In this document: in pieces, positions 24,586-34,438 of the stretch
How the letters are laid out: each line of letters starts with the position of its first letter
Numbering within the stretch: position 1 is the first letter of the stretch
NCBI RefSeq assembly: GCF_013178945.1
Contig: NZ_JABFDM010000015.1
Span: forward strand, 107,107-150,740
Length of the DNA stretch: 43,634 nt
Reading direction: 5' to 3'
Origin: Bradyrhizobium aeschynomenes
Lineage (GTDB): Bacteria; Pseudomonadota; Alphaproteobacteria; Rhizobiales; Xanthobacteraceae
Notes under the pieces: generated by a model
Seen by the model: only the letters and a program-made list of their open reading frames with translations
Told to the model about the DNA's origin: nothing
Database searches by the model: none
Position numbers and translations under genes: made by a program

Positions 24586-25827
24586 TTAGAACCGAGTGTA
24601 GTCGATCGGCTGGTGGCGATCGAGGGCCCGCTCGACCTTCGGCAGCGGATATTTCAGGCCCGTGGCGCAGTTGAACAACATCACGCGATCGCTCTTAGAC
24701 ACGCGCCCGTCAGCAAGGCTCTGCTTGTAGGCCGCATAGGTCGCGGCGCCCTCGGGACACAGCAACAGACCTTCCTCGCGCGCGACCTGGTTGAGAGCAG
24801 ACGAAATCGCGTCGTCATCGACCGCGATCGCAAAACCGCCGCTCTCGCGCACGGCGCGCAGGATGAGGAAGTCGCCGACCGCTTGGGGCACGCGGATTCC
24901 CGAGGCAATCGTGTGCGCATCCTCCCAGCGCGTCGCATGCTCGACGCCCTGCTCGAAGGCGCGCACCATCGGCGCGCAGCCGGACGCCTGCACCGCAACC
25001 ATGCGCGGGCGCTTTGCTCCGATGAACCCAATCTTCTCCAGCTCGTCGAACGCCTTCCACATGCCGATCAGACCGGTGCCGCCGCCGGTCGGATAGAAGA
25101 TCACGTCGGGGACGTCCCAGCCGAGCTGCTCGGCGAGCTCGAGCCCCATCGTCTTCTTGCCCTCGATCCGATACGGCTCCTTCAAGGTCGAGGTATCGAA
25201 CCAGCCGACCTTGGCCTTGCCCTCGCCGACGATCTTGCCGCAGTCATCAATGAGGCCGTTGACGCGGTAGACGGTCGCGCCCTGCAGCTCGATCTCGCTG
25301 ACGTTCACCTCCGGCGTATCGGCCGGACAGAAGATCGTGGTCTTGATGCCGCAGGAGGTGGCATAGGCCGCGAGCGCGGCACCGGCATTGCCGTTGGTCG
25401 GCATCGCCATGTGCGTGATGCCGAGCGCCTTGCCCATCGACACCGCCATGACGAGGCCGCGCGCCTTGAACGAGCCGGTCGGCAGCCGGCCCTCATCCTT
25501 GACGATGATCTCGCCGCCGCCGAGCTTCTTGGCCAGCTTCGGCAGTGTGATCAGCGGCGTCATCACCTCGCCGAGGCTGACGATGTCCTCGCATTTGCGC
25601 ACCGGAAGCAGCTCGCGATAGCGCCACATGTCGGCCGGCCGCTGCGCCAGCGCGTCCTTGGTCAGCGCCTGCTTCACGCCCGCGAGATCGTAGCGCACCA
25701 GCAGCGGCTTGCCGGCCTTGGAGAGATTGTGGACCTGGTCGGCCGGATAATGATCGCCCTCCATCGCGCATTCGAGATGGGTGACGAAGGTCGGGCGCTC
25801 GGTGGTGAGATTGTCGCTGGATTTCAC
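24586..25827 (-). CDS. thrC: Threonine synthase
   Basis: This PLP enzyme makes threonine from O-phosphohomoserine. The body shows TTERPTFVTHLECAMEGDHY, the PLP lysine in GRLPTGSFKARG, the phosphate-binding Ser/Gly motif MPTNGNAGAALAAYA and VIFYPTGGGTGLIGMWKAF. The C-terminal CATGLKYP is typical of threonine synthase and separates it from threonine dehydratase. It belongs to the compact type, without the large N-terminal domain of E. coli ThrC. The start is unsure: GTG at 25827 fits family length; ATG at 25869 lies at the edge of a palindromic repeat without a ribosome site; the longest frame (from 25950) begins inside the repeat and is artificial. Confidence 0.85.
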   Translation of the reverse strand: MKSSDNLTTERPTFVTHLECAMEGDHYPADQVHNLSKAGKPLLVRYDLAGVKQALTKDALAQRPADMWRYRELLPVRKCEDIVSLGEVMTPLITLPKLAKKLGGGEIIVKDEGRLPTGSFKARGLVMAVSMGKALGITHMAMPTNGNAGAALAAYATSCGIKTTIFCPADTPEVNVSEIELQGATVYRVNGLIDDCGKIVGEGKAKVGWFDTSTLKEPYRIEGKKTMGLELAEQLGWDVPDVIFYPTGGGTGLIGMWKAFDELEKIGFIGAKRPRMVAVQASGCAPMVRAFEQGVEHATRWEDAHTIASGIRVPQAVGDFLILRAVRESGGFAIAVDDDAISSALNQVAREEGLLLCPEGAATYAAYKQSLADGRVSKSDRVMLFNCATGLKYPLPKVERALDRHQPIDYTRF

Positions 25828-25863
25828 GGCGGGACTTTCTGGCTGAGCCCTTCTGGTTACATC

Positions 25864-25954
25864 CGTCATTGCCGGGCTTGACCCGGCAATCCATCCGCTT
25901 CGCAAGAGTCTTCCCGAAGCGCGATGGATGCGCGGGTCAAGCCCGCGCATGACG
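25864..25954. repeat. Composite palindromic repeat (two mirrored hairpins)
   Basis: CGTCAT (25864-25869) and ATGACG (25949-25954) bound the unit. Inside are one hairpin with arms TGCCGGG / CCCGGCA, a second with arms GCGCGGG / CCCGCGC, the inverted pair ATCCATC / GATGGAT between them, and a central pair CGCTTCG (25896-25902) / CGAAGCG (25915-25921). The two hairpins keep the same shape while their stem bases differ, so pairing is conserved rather than sequence. Elements of this kind are abundant in Bradyrhizobium intergenic DNA. Confidence 0.85.
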
Positions 25955-25968
25955 AGCGGTGGGCGGAG

Positions 25969-27390
25969 CTACATGTTCAACACGCGGCCATAAGCGTCGA
26001 GCACGGCTTCCTTCATCATCTCCGACAGTGTCGGATGCGGGAACACCGTGTGCATCAGCTCCTCCTCGGTCGTCTCCAGGTTCATCGCGACGACATAGCC
26101 CTGGATCAGCTCGGTGACCTCTGCGCCGACCATGTGCGCGCCGATCAGCTGGCCCGTCTTCTTGTCGAAGATGACCTTCACCAAGCCTTGGTCCTCGCCG
26201 AGCGCGATCGCCTTGCCGTTGCCGACGAAGGGGAAGCGGCCGACGCGGATGTCACGCCCCTGCTCCTTGGCCTTGGCCTCGGTCAGCCCCACGGAAGCGA
26301 CCTGCGGATGGCAGTAGGTGCAGCCCGGAATGAGGTTCTTGTCCATCGGGTGCGGGTGCAGGCCCTTGATCGCCTCGATGCAGACCACGCCCTCATGCTC
26401 GGCCTTGTGCGCCAGCATCGGGGGACCTGCGACGTCGCCGATGGCGTAGAGGCCGGGCACGTTGGTCTTGCCGTAGCCGTCGATCACGATGCAGCCGCGA
26501 TCGGTTTTCACGCCGAGCTTCTCGAGCCCGAGATTCTCGATGTTGCCGACGACGCCGACCGCGGAGATCACGCGATCGAACTCGGTCGTCTCGATCTTGC
26601 CCTTGCCGTCGTCGATCGTCGCCACCACGCTGTCGCTCTTCTTGTCGAGCTTGGTGACCTTGGCGCCGGTCATGATCTTGAGGCCCTGCTTCTCCAGCTG
26701 CTTGCGGGCGATGCCGGCGATCTCGGCGTCCTCGACGGGCAGGATCTGCGGCAGCACCTCGACCACCGTCACCTCGGAGCCCATGGTGCGGAAGAACGAG
26801 GCGAACTCGATGCCGATCGCGCCCGAGCCGACGACGAGCAGCGACTTCGGCATCTTGTCAGGAACCATCGCCTCGAAATAGGTCCAGACCAGCCTCTTGT
26901 CCGGCTCGAGCCCCGGCAGCACGCGCGGCCGCGCGCCGGTGGCAACGATGATGTGCTTCGCCTGATAGGTCCCCTCGCCCAGCGCGCCCTTGGGCGCCTC
27001 GACGTCGGACTTGGTCACGGTGATCTTGCCCGGCGCGTCGATCGCAGCCTTGCCCCAGATCACCTGGACCTTGTTCTTCTTCATCAGGAAGCCGACGCCG
27101 TCATTGAGGCGCTTCGAGACGCCGCGCGAGCGCTGCACAACCGCCTTGGGATCGTAGGAGATCTTCTCCGCCGACAGGCCATAGTCTTTGGCATGCTGCA
27201 TGTAGTGATAGATCTCGGCCGAGCGCAGCAGCGCCTTGGTCGGGATGCAGCCCCAGTTCAGACAGATGCCGCCGAGATAGGACTTCTCGATGATCGCGGT
27301 CTTGAAGCCGAGCTGGGCGGCGCGGATCGCGGCGACGTAGCCGCCCGGGCCGGACCCGATGATGATGATGTCGAAGGATGTGTCGGCCAT
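25969..27390 (-). CDS. lpdA: Dihydrolipoamide dehydrogenase (E3)
   Basis: E3 reoxidises dihydrolipoamide of the pyruvate dehydrogenase complex with FAD and NAD+. The 473-residue protein shows the FAD motif IIIIGSGPGGYVAAI near residue 8, the redox disulfide GGICLNWGCIPTKALL, the NAD motif VVGSGAIGIEFASFF and the C-terminal active-site base in FPHPTLSEMM. The start MADTSFDIIIIGSG at 27390 has GGGAGCC 5 bp upstream and is preferred over an in-frame codon four residues earlier. It is the last gene of the pdh operon, separated from pdhC by the small membrane protein gene. Confidence 0.96.
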   Translation of the reverse strand: MADTSFDIIIIGSGPGGYVAAIRAAQLGFKTAIIEKSYLGGICLNWGCIPTKALLRSAEIYHYMQHAKDYGLSAEKISYDPKAVVQRSRGVSKRLNDGVGFLMKKNKVQVIWGKAAIDAPGKITVTKSDVEAPKGALGEGTYQAKHIIVATGARPRVLPGLEPDKRLVWTYFEAMVPDKMPKSLLVVGSGAIGIEFASFFRTMGSEVTVVEVLPQILPVEDAEIAGIARKQLEKQGLKIMTGAKVTKLDKKSDSVVATIDDGKGKIETTEFDRVISAVGVVGNIENLGLEKLGVKTDRGCIVIDGYGKTNVPGLYAIGDVAGPPMLAHKAEHEGVVCIEAIKGLHPHPMDKNLIPGCTYCHPQVASVGLTEAKAKEQGRDIRVGRFPFVGNGKAIALGEDQGLVKVIFDKKTGQLIGAHMVGAEVTELIQGYVVAMNLETTEEELMHTVFPHPTLSEMMKEAVLDAYGRVLNM

Positions 27391-27422
27391 GACGGCTCCC
27401 ATTCAACTTAAGCAGTCGGAAA

Positions 27423-27659
27423 TCAGACGGTGGGGCTGCGGACGGAGCGTCGCCAGATCATGGCTCGCATGACGGCTTCCAGGAGCATCAGCAGGGTGCA
27501 GATAGCGAATCCGGCGAGCGCGATTGGCGCCCAGATGCCGCGCGACAGCGCCTCGCCGGAGAAGAAGGCAGAATGGATGACGTCGATCCCGAGCGGATTG
27601 GCGAACAGCGCGGCACTCACCAGCGCCGTGATCCAGGGCCACCGCGTTCTGATGCGCAT
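27423..27659 (-). CDS. Small two-helix membrane protein, hypothetical
   Basis: The 78-residue product begins MRIRTRWPWITALVSAALFA and contains two hydrophobic segments (about 9-24 and 43-62), the second ending in LLEAVMRAMIWRR. I do not recognise a family. It is placed between pdhC and lpdA on the same strand, 39 bp after pdhC and 32 bp before lpdA, which argues for expression with the operon. A longer frame on the same strand overlaps it but is Arg- and Ala-rich without hydrophobic structure, so this frame is the better gene. Confidence 0.55.
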   Translation of the reverse strand: MRIRTRWPWITALVSAALFANPLGIDVIHSAFFSGEALSRGIWAPIALAGFAICTLLMLLEAVMRAMIWRRSVRSPTV

Positions 27660-27698
27660 GCGTTGGCCCCGTTTGCCATCCCGCTCCGGAAAGCAAGA

Positions 27699-29057
27699 TC
27701 ACACCATCATCATCACGGGATTCTCGATCAGTTGCTTGAAGGCGCCGATCAGCTCGGCGCCGAGCGCGCCGTCGATCGCGCGGTGATCGCACGACAGCGT
27801 CACGCTCATCATGCTGGCGATCTCGATCTTGCCGTTGCGCACGACGGGCCGCTCCTCGCTCGTGCCGACCGCAAGGATCGTCGCGTGCGGCGGATTGATC
27901 ACCGCCGTGAAGTGCGTAATGCCGTACATGCCGAGGTTGGAGACGGCCGTGGTGCCGCCCTGATATTCCTCCGGCTTCAGCTTGCGCGAGCGGGCGCGTG
28001 CGGCAAAGTCCTTCATCTCGCCGGAGATCGCCGACAGCGTCTTGGTCTCCGCTTTCCGGATGATCGGCGTGATCAGGCCGCCGGGCATCGCCACGGCGAC
28101 GCCGACGTCGGAATGCTTGTGCTTGACCATGCCGCCTTCGGTCCAGCTGACGTTGCAGTTCGGGATCTTCTGCAGCGCCACCGCCATCGCCTTGATGACG
28201 AAGTCGTTCACCGAGAGCTTGTAGAGCGGCTTCTTCTCCTTGTCCTTCGGTGCGGCCGCGTTGATCTCCTCGCGGGCGGCGAGCAGCTTGCCGATGTCGC
28301 AGTCGATCGTGAGATAGAAATGCGGGACGGTCTGCGTCGCCGCGGTGAGGCGCTGCGCGATCGTGCGGCGCATGCCGTCATGCGGGATGACCTCGTAGGA
28401 GCCCGGCTCGAACAGCGCAAGAATCTGCTTGTCGGACATCGACTGCGCCACGGTGGGAGCGCCCGCCGCGGCGGGAGCGGCCGAGGGTGCGGCCTTGAGA
28501 CCCTTGCCGGACTTGGCCTCCTCGACGTCGCGCGCCACGACGCGGCCATGCGGGCCGGTGCCGGTGATGCGGCCGAGATCGATGCCGGCATCCTTGGCGA
28601 GACGCCGCGCCAGAGGCGACGAGAAGATGCGCTCGTGACCGTTGACCTGAGGTGCAGCAGCCGCAGGAGCGGCCGGTGCGGAAGCAGCAGCCGGCTTCGG
28701 CGCGGGCGCGGCAGCAGGCGCCGGCGCAGCAGCTGGGGCCACGGACGCCGCCGGCTTGGCCTCAGCCTTGGGAGCAGCAGCCGCCGGCGCGCTGCCGGCT
28801 GCCTTGACGTCCTCGCCCTCGCCGGCAAGCACCGCGATGACGTCGTTGACCGGCACGTCCTGCGTGCCCTCGGGCACCAGGATCTTGGCGAGCGTGCCTT
28901 CGTCGACCGCCTCGACTTCCATCGTGGCCTTGTCGGTCTCGATCTCGGCGATGACCTCGCCGGACTTGACCTGGTCGCCTTCCTTCTTGAGCCAACGAGC
29001 GAGGTTGCCCTTCTCCATCGTCGGCGACAGCGCGGGCATCAGAATGTTGATCGGCAT
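27699..29057 (-). CDS. pdhC: Dihydrolipoamide acetyltransferase (E2 of pyruvate dehydrogenase)
   Basis: E2 forms the core of the complex and transfers acetyl groups to CoA. The 452-residue protein has one lipoyl domain (ETDKATMEV, lipoyl lysine about residue 43), an Ala/Pro-rich linker (about 85-135), a peripheral-subunit-binding domain (IFSSPLARRLAKDAGIDLGR, about 145-180) and the catalytic domain ending SCDHRAIDGALGAEL with the active-site His and Asp. It starts at 29057, 2 bp after the DUF5076 gene stop, so the two are tightly linked. The size and single lipoyl domain are normal for alphaproteobacteria. Confidence 0.96.
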   Translation of the reverse strand: MPINILMPALSPTMEKGNLARWLKKEGDQVKSGEVIAEIETDKATMEVEAVDEGTLAKILVPEGTQDVPVNDVIAVLAGEGEDVKAAGSAPAAAAPKAEAKPAASVAPAAAPAPAAAPAPKPAAASAPAAPAAAAPQVNGHERIFSSPLARRLAKDAGIDLGRITGTGPHGRVVARDVEEAKSGKGLKAAPSAAPAAAGAPTVAQSMSDKQILALFEPGSYEVIPHDGMRRTIAQRLTAATQTVPHFYLTIDCDIGKLLAAREEINAAAPKDKEKKPLYKLSVNDFVIKAMAVALQKIPNCNVSWTEGGMVKHKHSDVGVAVAMPGGLITPIIRKAETKTLSAISGEMKDFAARARSRKLKPEEYQGGTTAVSNLGMYGITHFTAVINPPHATILAVGTSEERPVVRNGKIEIASMMSVTLSCDHRAIDGALGAELIGAFKQLIENPVMMMV

Positions 29058-29059
29058 GA

Positions 29060-29365
29060 TCAGTGACCTTGTTTCGACCTGGGGCTGGTGCTGCCCATAT
29101 CAGTCGGCCGAGCCAGCTCGGCTTCGAACATCTCGACGATGCGCTGCAGCGCCTCGTCTTCGGAATAATCGCTCTCGCGCGCATAGGCGCGCGCAGCATG
29201 TCGGGCGACGTCGACCAGGAGCAGCCCCCACACGTCGGGCTCCTCGAACGCGCGCTGAAACGCGATCGAGAGCCCGCCATCGAGCACGAAGGCGCGCAAC
29301 ACTTCGGTGGCGTCCTCGCGGCCGACGACGTCGGGCGGCAGCGGCTGCTCCTTGGGTCCGGCCAT
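29060..29365 (-). CDS. DUF5076 domain protein in the pdh operon
   Basis: The 101-residue acidic protein begins MAGPKEQPLPPDVVGREDAT and contains VLRAFVLDGGLSIAFQRAFE, then EPDVWGLLLVDVARHAARAY and ALQRIVEMFEAELARPTD. This matches the DUF5076 family as I know it; the function is unknown. It lies between pdhB (12 bp) and pdhC (2 bp), in the middle of the pyruvate dehydrogenase operon, so a role in assembly or control of the complex is a reasonable guess but unproven. Confidence 0.85.
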   Translation of the reverse strand: MAGPKEQPLPPDVVGREDATEVLRAFVLDGGLSIAFQRAFEEPDVWGLLLVDVARHAARAYARESDYSEDEALQRIVEMFEAELARPTDMGSTSPRSKQGH

Positions 29366-29377
29366 CTGGGATTCCCT

Positions 29378-30775
<1,398 letters not shown>

Positions 30776-30805
30776 ATCAGCTCCGGAAGAAAACAGCGTC
30801 TGCGC

Positions 30806-31828
30806 TTAGCGATAAACGTCGGTGTAGAGCTCGGCGGGATCCGGCTCGGGATCGGCCTGCGCGAAATCGGCAGCCTCGTTGACGATCTTGCGCACGTCGG
30901 CATCGATCGTCTTGAGGTCCTGCTCGCTGACCTTGGCCGCCAGCAGACGGTTGCGCACCTGCTCGATCGGATCCTGGTCGTGACGGACCTTCTCGACCTC
31001 CTCGCGGGTGCGATACTTGGCCGGGTCCGACATCGAGTGACCGCGGTAGCGGTAGGTCTGCATCTCGAGAATGTACGGGCCCTTGCCCTCGCGGCACCAC
31101 GCCACGGCCTTCTCGCCGGCGGCCTTCACGGCGCGGACGTCCATGCCGTCGACCTGCTCGCCCGGGATGTTGAAGGAGATGCCGCGCTTGGAGAAGTCGG
31201 TCTGCGCCGAGGCGCGCGACACCGCGGTGCCCATCGCATAGCGATTGTTCTCGATGACGTAGATCACCGGCAGCTTCCAGAGCTCCGCCATGTTGAAGCT
31301 CTCATAGACCTGCCCCTGATTGGCCGCACCGTCGCCGAAATAGGCGACACTGACCGAATCGTTGCCGCGATAGCGGTTGGCGAGCGCCAGGCCCGTGCCC
31401 AGCGACACCTGGGCGCCGACGATGCCATGGCCGCCGAAGAAGTTCTTCTCCATGCTGAACATGTGCATCGAGCCGCCCTTGCCCTTGGAATAGCCGCCGC
31501 GGCGCCCGGTAAGCTCGGCCATCACGCCCTTGGCGTCCATGCCGGTAGCCAGCATGTGGCCGTGATCGCGATAGCCGGTGATGACCTGATCACCCGGCTT
31601 CAGCGCCATCTGCATGCCGACGACCACGGCTTCCTGGCCGATATAGAGGTGGCAGAAGCCGCCAATCGCACCCATGCCGTAGAGCTGACCAGCCTTTTCC
31701 TCAAAGCGGCGGATCAGCAGCATGTCGCGCAGCGCAGCCAAATCCTGGTCCCTGGTGAATTCCGGCGGCGGGCCGTTGTCTCTGTCCTGCCCTTGTTCCT
31801 TTGCGGCGGTCTTCTTGGGTGCGGCCAT
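30806..31828 (-). CDS. pdhA: Pyruvate dehydrogenase E1 alpha subunit
   Basis: With PdhB it decarboxylates pyruvate using TPP. The 340-residue protein has a Lys/Ala-rich start (MAAPKKTAAKEQGQDRDNGP), then LLIRRFEEKAGQLYGMGAIG, GQEAVVVGMQMALKPGD and the TPP/Mg motif GDGAANQGQVYESFNMA ending in IENN, with the later loop RYRGHSMSDPAKYRTREEV. It is the first gene of the operon pdhA-pdhB-DUF5076-pdhC-small membrane protein-lpdA. A short inverted repeat, AGAGAAA / TTTCTCT at 31843-31863, lies just upstream of its start. Confidence 0.96.
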   Translation of the reverse strand: MAAPKKTAAKEQGQDRDNGPPPEFTRDQDLAALRDMLLIRRFEEKAGQLYGMGAIGGFCHLYIGQEAVVVGMQMALKPGDQVITGYRDHGHMLATGMDAKGVMAELTGRRGGYSKGKGGSMHMFSMEKNFFGGHGIVGAQVSLGTGLALANRYRGNDSVSVAYFGDGAANQGQVYESFNMAELWKLPVIYVIENNRYAMGTAVSRASAQTDFSKRGISFNIPGEQVDGMDVRAVKAAGEKAVAWCREGKGPYILEMQTYRYRGHSMSDPAKYRTREEVEKVRHDQDPIEQVRNRLLAAKVSEQDLKTIDADVRKIVNEAADFAQADPEPDPAELYTDVYR

Positions 31829-32304
31829 GGCAATTCCGGATGAGAGAAAAAGTAGCTTTCTCTAGCTCAACTCCATGGCACGTAAAAGGACTGCGTGAAC
31901 CACCATTCACTTTGCTGCGCCGCACTGCAACAAGGCCGCGAAATTTTTGAAATTGAATGGAGCCGTTCTTGAAATGATGCGCGTCCGCTCGACGATCCTC
32001 CACCACCATGAGGGGCTGATCTGCCTGCTTTCGTTGCACCATCTCGCTATGTCTCCGCGCGATGAATGGCTGCCGGGAAGACAGCGCAGGGCAGCTCCCA
32101 TGCGCCACGCCGTCAGCGCATTGCGACGGGCTGGCAAACGGTGGCTGCGGGCGACGATGAACGTTGATCGAATGGCCCGTTCCGCCAGCTTGACCACCCG
32201 CCGCCCTCGTACTCCTACGGAGGGCGAATTTTAACGGTTCTCAACTCGTGATCATCAACGTGCCGCCCAGCAGCAACGAGGCTGCCCCTGAGGGGAATGC
32301 AAAC
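31829..32304. other. Divergent intergenic region between pdhA and the chemoreceptor (476 bp)
   Basis: The region must contain the pdh operon promoter (minus) and the chemoreceptor promoter (plus), but no clear -35/-10 pair stands out for either. The inverted repeat AGAGAAA / TTTCTCT (31843-31863) sits in the pdhA leader 15 bp before the start codon. A 96-codon minus-strand frame at 31907-32197 has no recognisable features and I leave it out. Confidence 0.45.
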
Positions 32305-33984
32305 ATGGTCCTGACGATTCCCCGCCGGTTCGGCGTGCTGGTCGCCGTTTCAATCGCGATCTGCATCGCGGCCATTGCCAGCCAGCTGCTGAACGCGCGC
32401 TCCGCACTTCTGGACGAACGAAAGACGGCCATCATAGGTCAGGTGCAGTCAGCGGCCTCGATCGTCAAGGCGCTGTCTGCCGAGGTGCAGAAGGGCACGT
32501 TGACGGAGGCGGAGGCGCAGAACCGAGCCAAGGCGACGCTGCGAAACATCCGCTATGGCAAGAACGACTATATCTTCGTCTACAAGCCGGACGGAGAGAA
32601 TGTTGTTCTGGGCCCCCGTCCCGATTGGGAAGGCAAGAACCTCAGCAACGAGAAGGACGCCAATGGCCTCTTCTTCGTGCGCGAGCTGGTGGCCTCCGGC
32701 CTGCGCGATGGCGGGGGATTCACCGACTATATGTTTGCGCGCGCCGGCAGCACCGTGCCGGTTGCCAAGCTGGGCTATACGCTGAAGGCGGACTCCTGGG
32801 ATTGGATCGTCGGCACCGGGGTCTATGTCGATGATCTGGACGAGATGTTCTATGCGACAGTGAAGACGGCGCTGGTCTGGGCCGCAGGATTGATCGCACT
32901 GCTCTGCCTGATCGCCCTGACGATTGCGCGGGGGCTGGTCCGGCCGCTGCAGGCCATCACGCGGGTGATGACCGAGCTCGCAACGGGCAATCTGGACGTG
33001 AACGTCCCGGGCGCCGAGCGCCGCGACGAACTGGGCGAGATGGCGCGGGCGGTCGAGGTGTTCAAGGTCAACGCTGCGGCGCGCCAGCGGCTCGAATCCG
33101 AGCAGAAGGAGCAGGAAGGCCGTCTGGTCGCTCAGCGCAAGGCAGACACCGAACGCCTCGCCAACGAGTTCGAGAGCTCGGTCGGCAGCATCATCGACAC
33201 CGTCTCGTCGGCGGCGACGGCGCTCGAAACCTCGGCCAAGTCGCTCACGGCCACAGCCGACAGGTCCCAGGGGCTCGCCACCGTCGTCGCCAACGCGTCC
33301 GGCGACGCCTCGAACAACGTCCAGTCGGTGGCGGCCTCGACCGAGGAGATGTCGTCCTCCGTCAACGAGATCAGCCGACAGGTCCAGCAATCGGCCGCGA
33401 TCGCGAGCGAAGCCGTAGAGCAGGCGCGGCGCACCAACGAGCGGGTCGGCGAATTGTCGCAGGCCGCAGCCCGCATCGGCGATGTCGTCGAGCTGATCAA
33501 CACGATCGCGGGCCAGACGAACCTGCTGGCACTGAACGCGACGATCGAGGCGGCGCGGGCCGGCGACGCGGGCCGCGGCTTCGCTGTGGTCGCCTCCGAG
33601 GTCAAGGCTCTGGCCGAGCAGACCGCCAAGGCGACCGATGAAATCAGCCAGCAGATCGGCTCGATCCAGGCCGCCACGCAGCATTCGGTCTCGGCCATCA
33701 GGGAAATCGGCGACACGATCGGACGAATGTCCGAGATCGCCTCGACTATCGCCGCCGCCGTCGAGGAACAGGGCGCGGCAACGCAGGAAATCTCCCGCAA
33801 CATTCAGCAGGCCGCACAGGGCACACGGGAGGTTTCCGCCAACATCGCAAAGGTCCAGCGCGAGGCGAGCCAGACGGGATCGGCGTCGTCGCAGGTGCTC
33901 TCCTCCGTCCAGAGCCTGTCGCAGGAGAGCCAGCGCCTGAAGATCGAGGTCAGCCGATTCCTGGGGTCGGTGCGCGCCGCCTGA
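32305..33984 (+). CDS. Methyl-accepting chemotaxis protein with sCache-type sensor
   Basis: This is a transmembrane chemoreceptor that signals to CheA/CheW. The 559-residue protein has TM1 (about 9-28), a periplasmic single-Cache domain (about 35-185, with IRYGKNDYIFVYKPDGENVV and DSWDWIVGTGVYVDDLDEMF, as in sCache_2), TM2 (about 187-208), HAMP (about 209-262, RPLQAITRVM) and a cytoplasmic signalling domain with the tip NATIEAARAGDAGRGFAVVA. The ATG at 32305 is preferred because GAGGGG lies 9 bp upstream; a GTG 19 codons earlier would add a hydrophilic extension before TM1. No che genes are nearby, so it works with a distant array. The ligand is unknown; sCache_2 domains often bind small carboxylates. 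Confidence 0.93.
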   Translation: MVLTIPRRFGVLVAVSIAICIAAIASQLLNARSALLDERKTAIIGQVQSAASIVKALSAEVQKGTLTEAEAQNRAKATLRNIRYGKNDYIFVYKPDGENVVLGPRPDWEGKNLSNEKDANGLFFVRELVASGLRDGGGFTDYMFARAGSTVPVAKLGYTLKADSWDWIVGTGVYVDDLDEMFYATVKTALVWAAGLIALLCLIALTIARGLVRPLQAITRVMTELATGNLDVNVPGAERRDELGEMARAVEVFKVNAAARQRLESEQKEQEGRLVAQRKADTERLANEFESSVGSIIDTVSSAATALETSAKSLTATADRSQGLATVVANASGDASNNVQSVAASTEEMSSSVNEISRQVQQSAAIASEAVEQARRTNERVGELSQAAARIGDVVELINTIAGQTNLLALNATIEAARAGDAGRGFAVVASEVKALAEQTAKATDEISQQIGSIQAATQHSVSAIREIGDTIGRMSEIASTIAAAVEEQGAATQEISRNIQQAAQGTREVSANIAKVQREASQTGSASSQVLSSVQSLSQESQRLKIEVSRFLGSVRAA

Positions 33985-34056
33985 CCACTGATCGAGGCAA
34001 CCAGCCCGATCGCGCACCGGCATTCCGGCGCAGCCGGAGCGAGCCTTGGCGCTCGA

Positions 34057-34374
34057 TCACTGCGGCCGAATGATGCGGATCAAGTCGCGCGGGTTGGCAT
34101 AGCCGAGCTCGAAGCGGGCGCGCTCATCGAGCATGTCGGGGTCGACCCGGTCGGAGCGCAGCAGCGACACCCGCTTCTCGCCTTCGGCCCGTTCCTGCTT
34201 CAACCGCACGAGTTCGGAGGTGAGCGCGACGATCTCCTGGTCGAGCTCCTGACGGGCATTGAGCCCATAGCGTCCGGTATAGGCGTTGATGCCGAAATAG
34301 CCGATGATGGCCGCCGCCATCGTGTAGAGGGCGAGCCCGGTGAGGAATGATTTCAGGCGTGCGCGGGAGACCAT
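34057..34374 (-). CDS. ftsB: Septum formation initiator FtsB/DivIC family protein
   Basis: FtsB is a bitopic membrane protein of the divisome that acts with FtsL and FtsQ. The 105-residue protein has a short cytoplasmic start, one TM helix (about 10-30, LTGLALYTMAAAIIGYFGI), a coiled coil (about 40-75, ELDQEIVALTSELVRLKQER) and the family end RARFELGYANPRDLIRIIRP. A CtrA-like box lies 22 bp upstream of the ATG. In other alphaproteobacteria ftsB sits between eno and pdhA; here the chemoreceptor separates it from pdhA and several accessory genes separate it from eno. Confidence 0.88.
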   Translation of the reverse strand: MVSRARLKSFLTGLALYTMAAAIIGYFGINAYTGRYGLNARQELDQEIVALTSELVRLKQERAEGEKRVSLLRSDRVDPDMLDERARFELGYANPRDLIRIIRPQ

Positions 34375-34396
34375 GGCCGGCAGAATGCGGTGCCCC

Positions 34397-34413
34397 GGTT
34401 AAGGAATCGCTAA
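34397..34413 (-). promoter_or_regulatory. CtrA-like binding box upstream of ftsB
   Basis: On the minus strand the site reads TTAG, seven bases, then TTAACC, which differs by one base from the full CtrA consensus TTAA-N7-TTAA(CC). It lies 22 bp upstream of the ftsB start codon, a position suited to direct cell-cycle control. This is pattern evidence only. Confidence 0.4.
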
Positions 34414-34438
34414 CCCTGCTGGCCCGCCCGCTGTGCGC

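Noticed and set aside
32449..34023. Minus-strand 524-codon frame opposite the chemoreceptor
   Set aside because: Leu-, Arg- and Asp-rich sequence without any domain; the opposite strand encodes a complete chemoreceptor.
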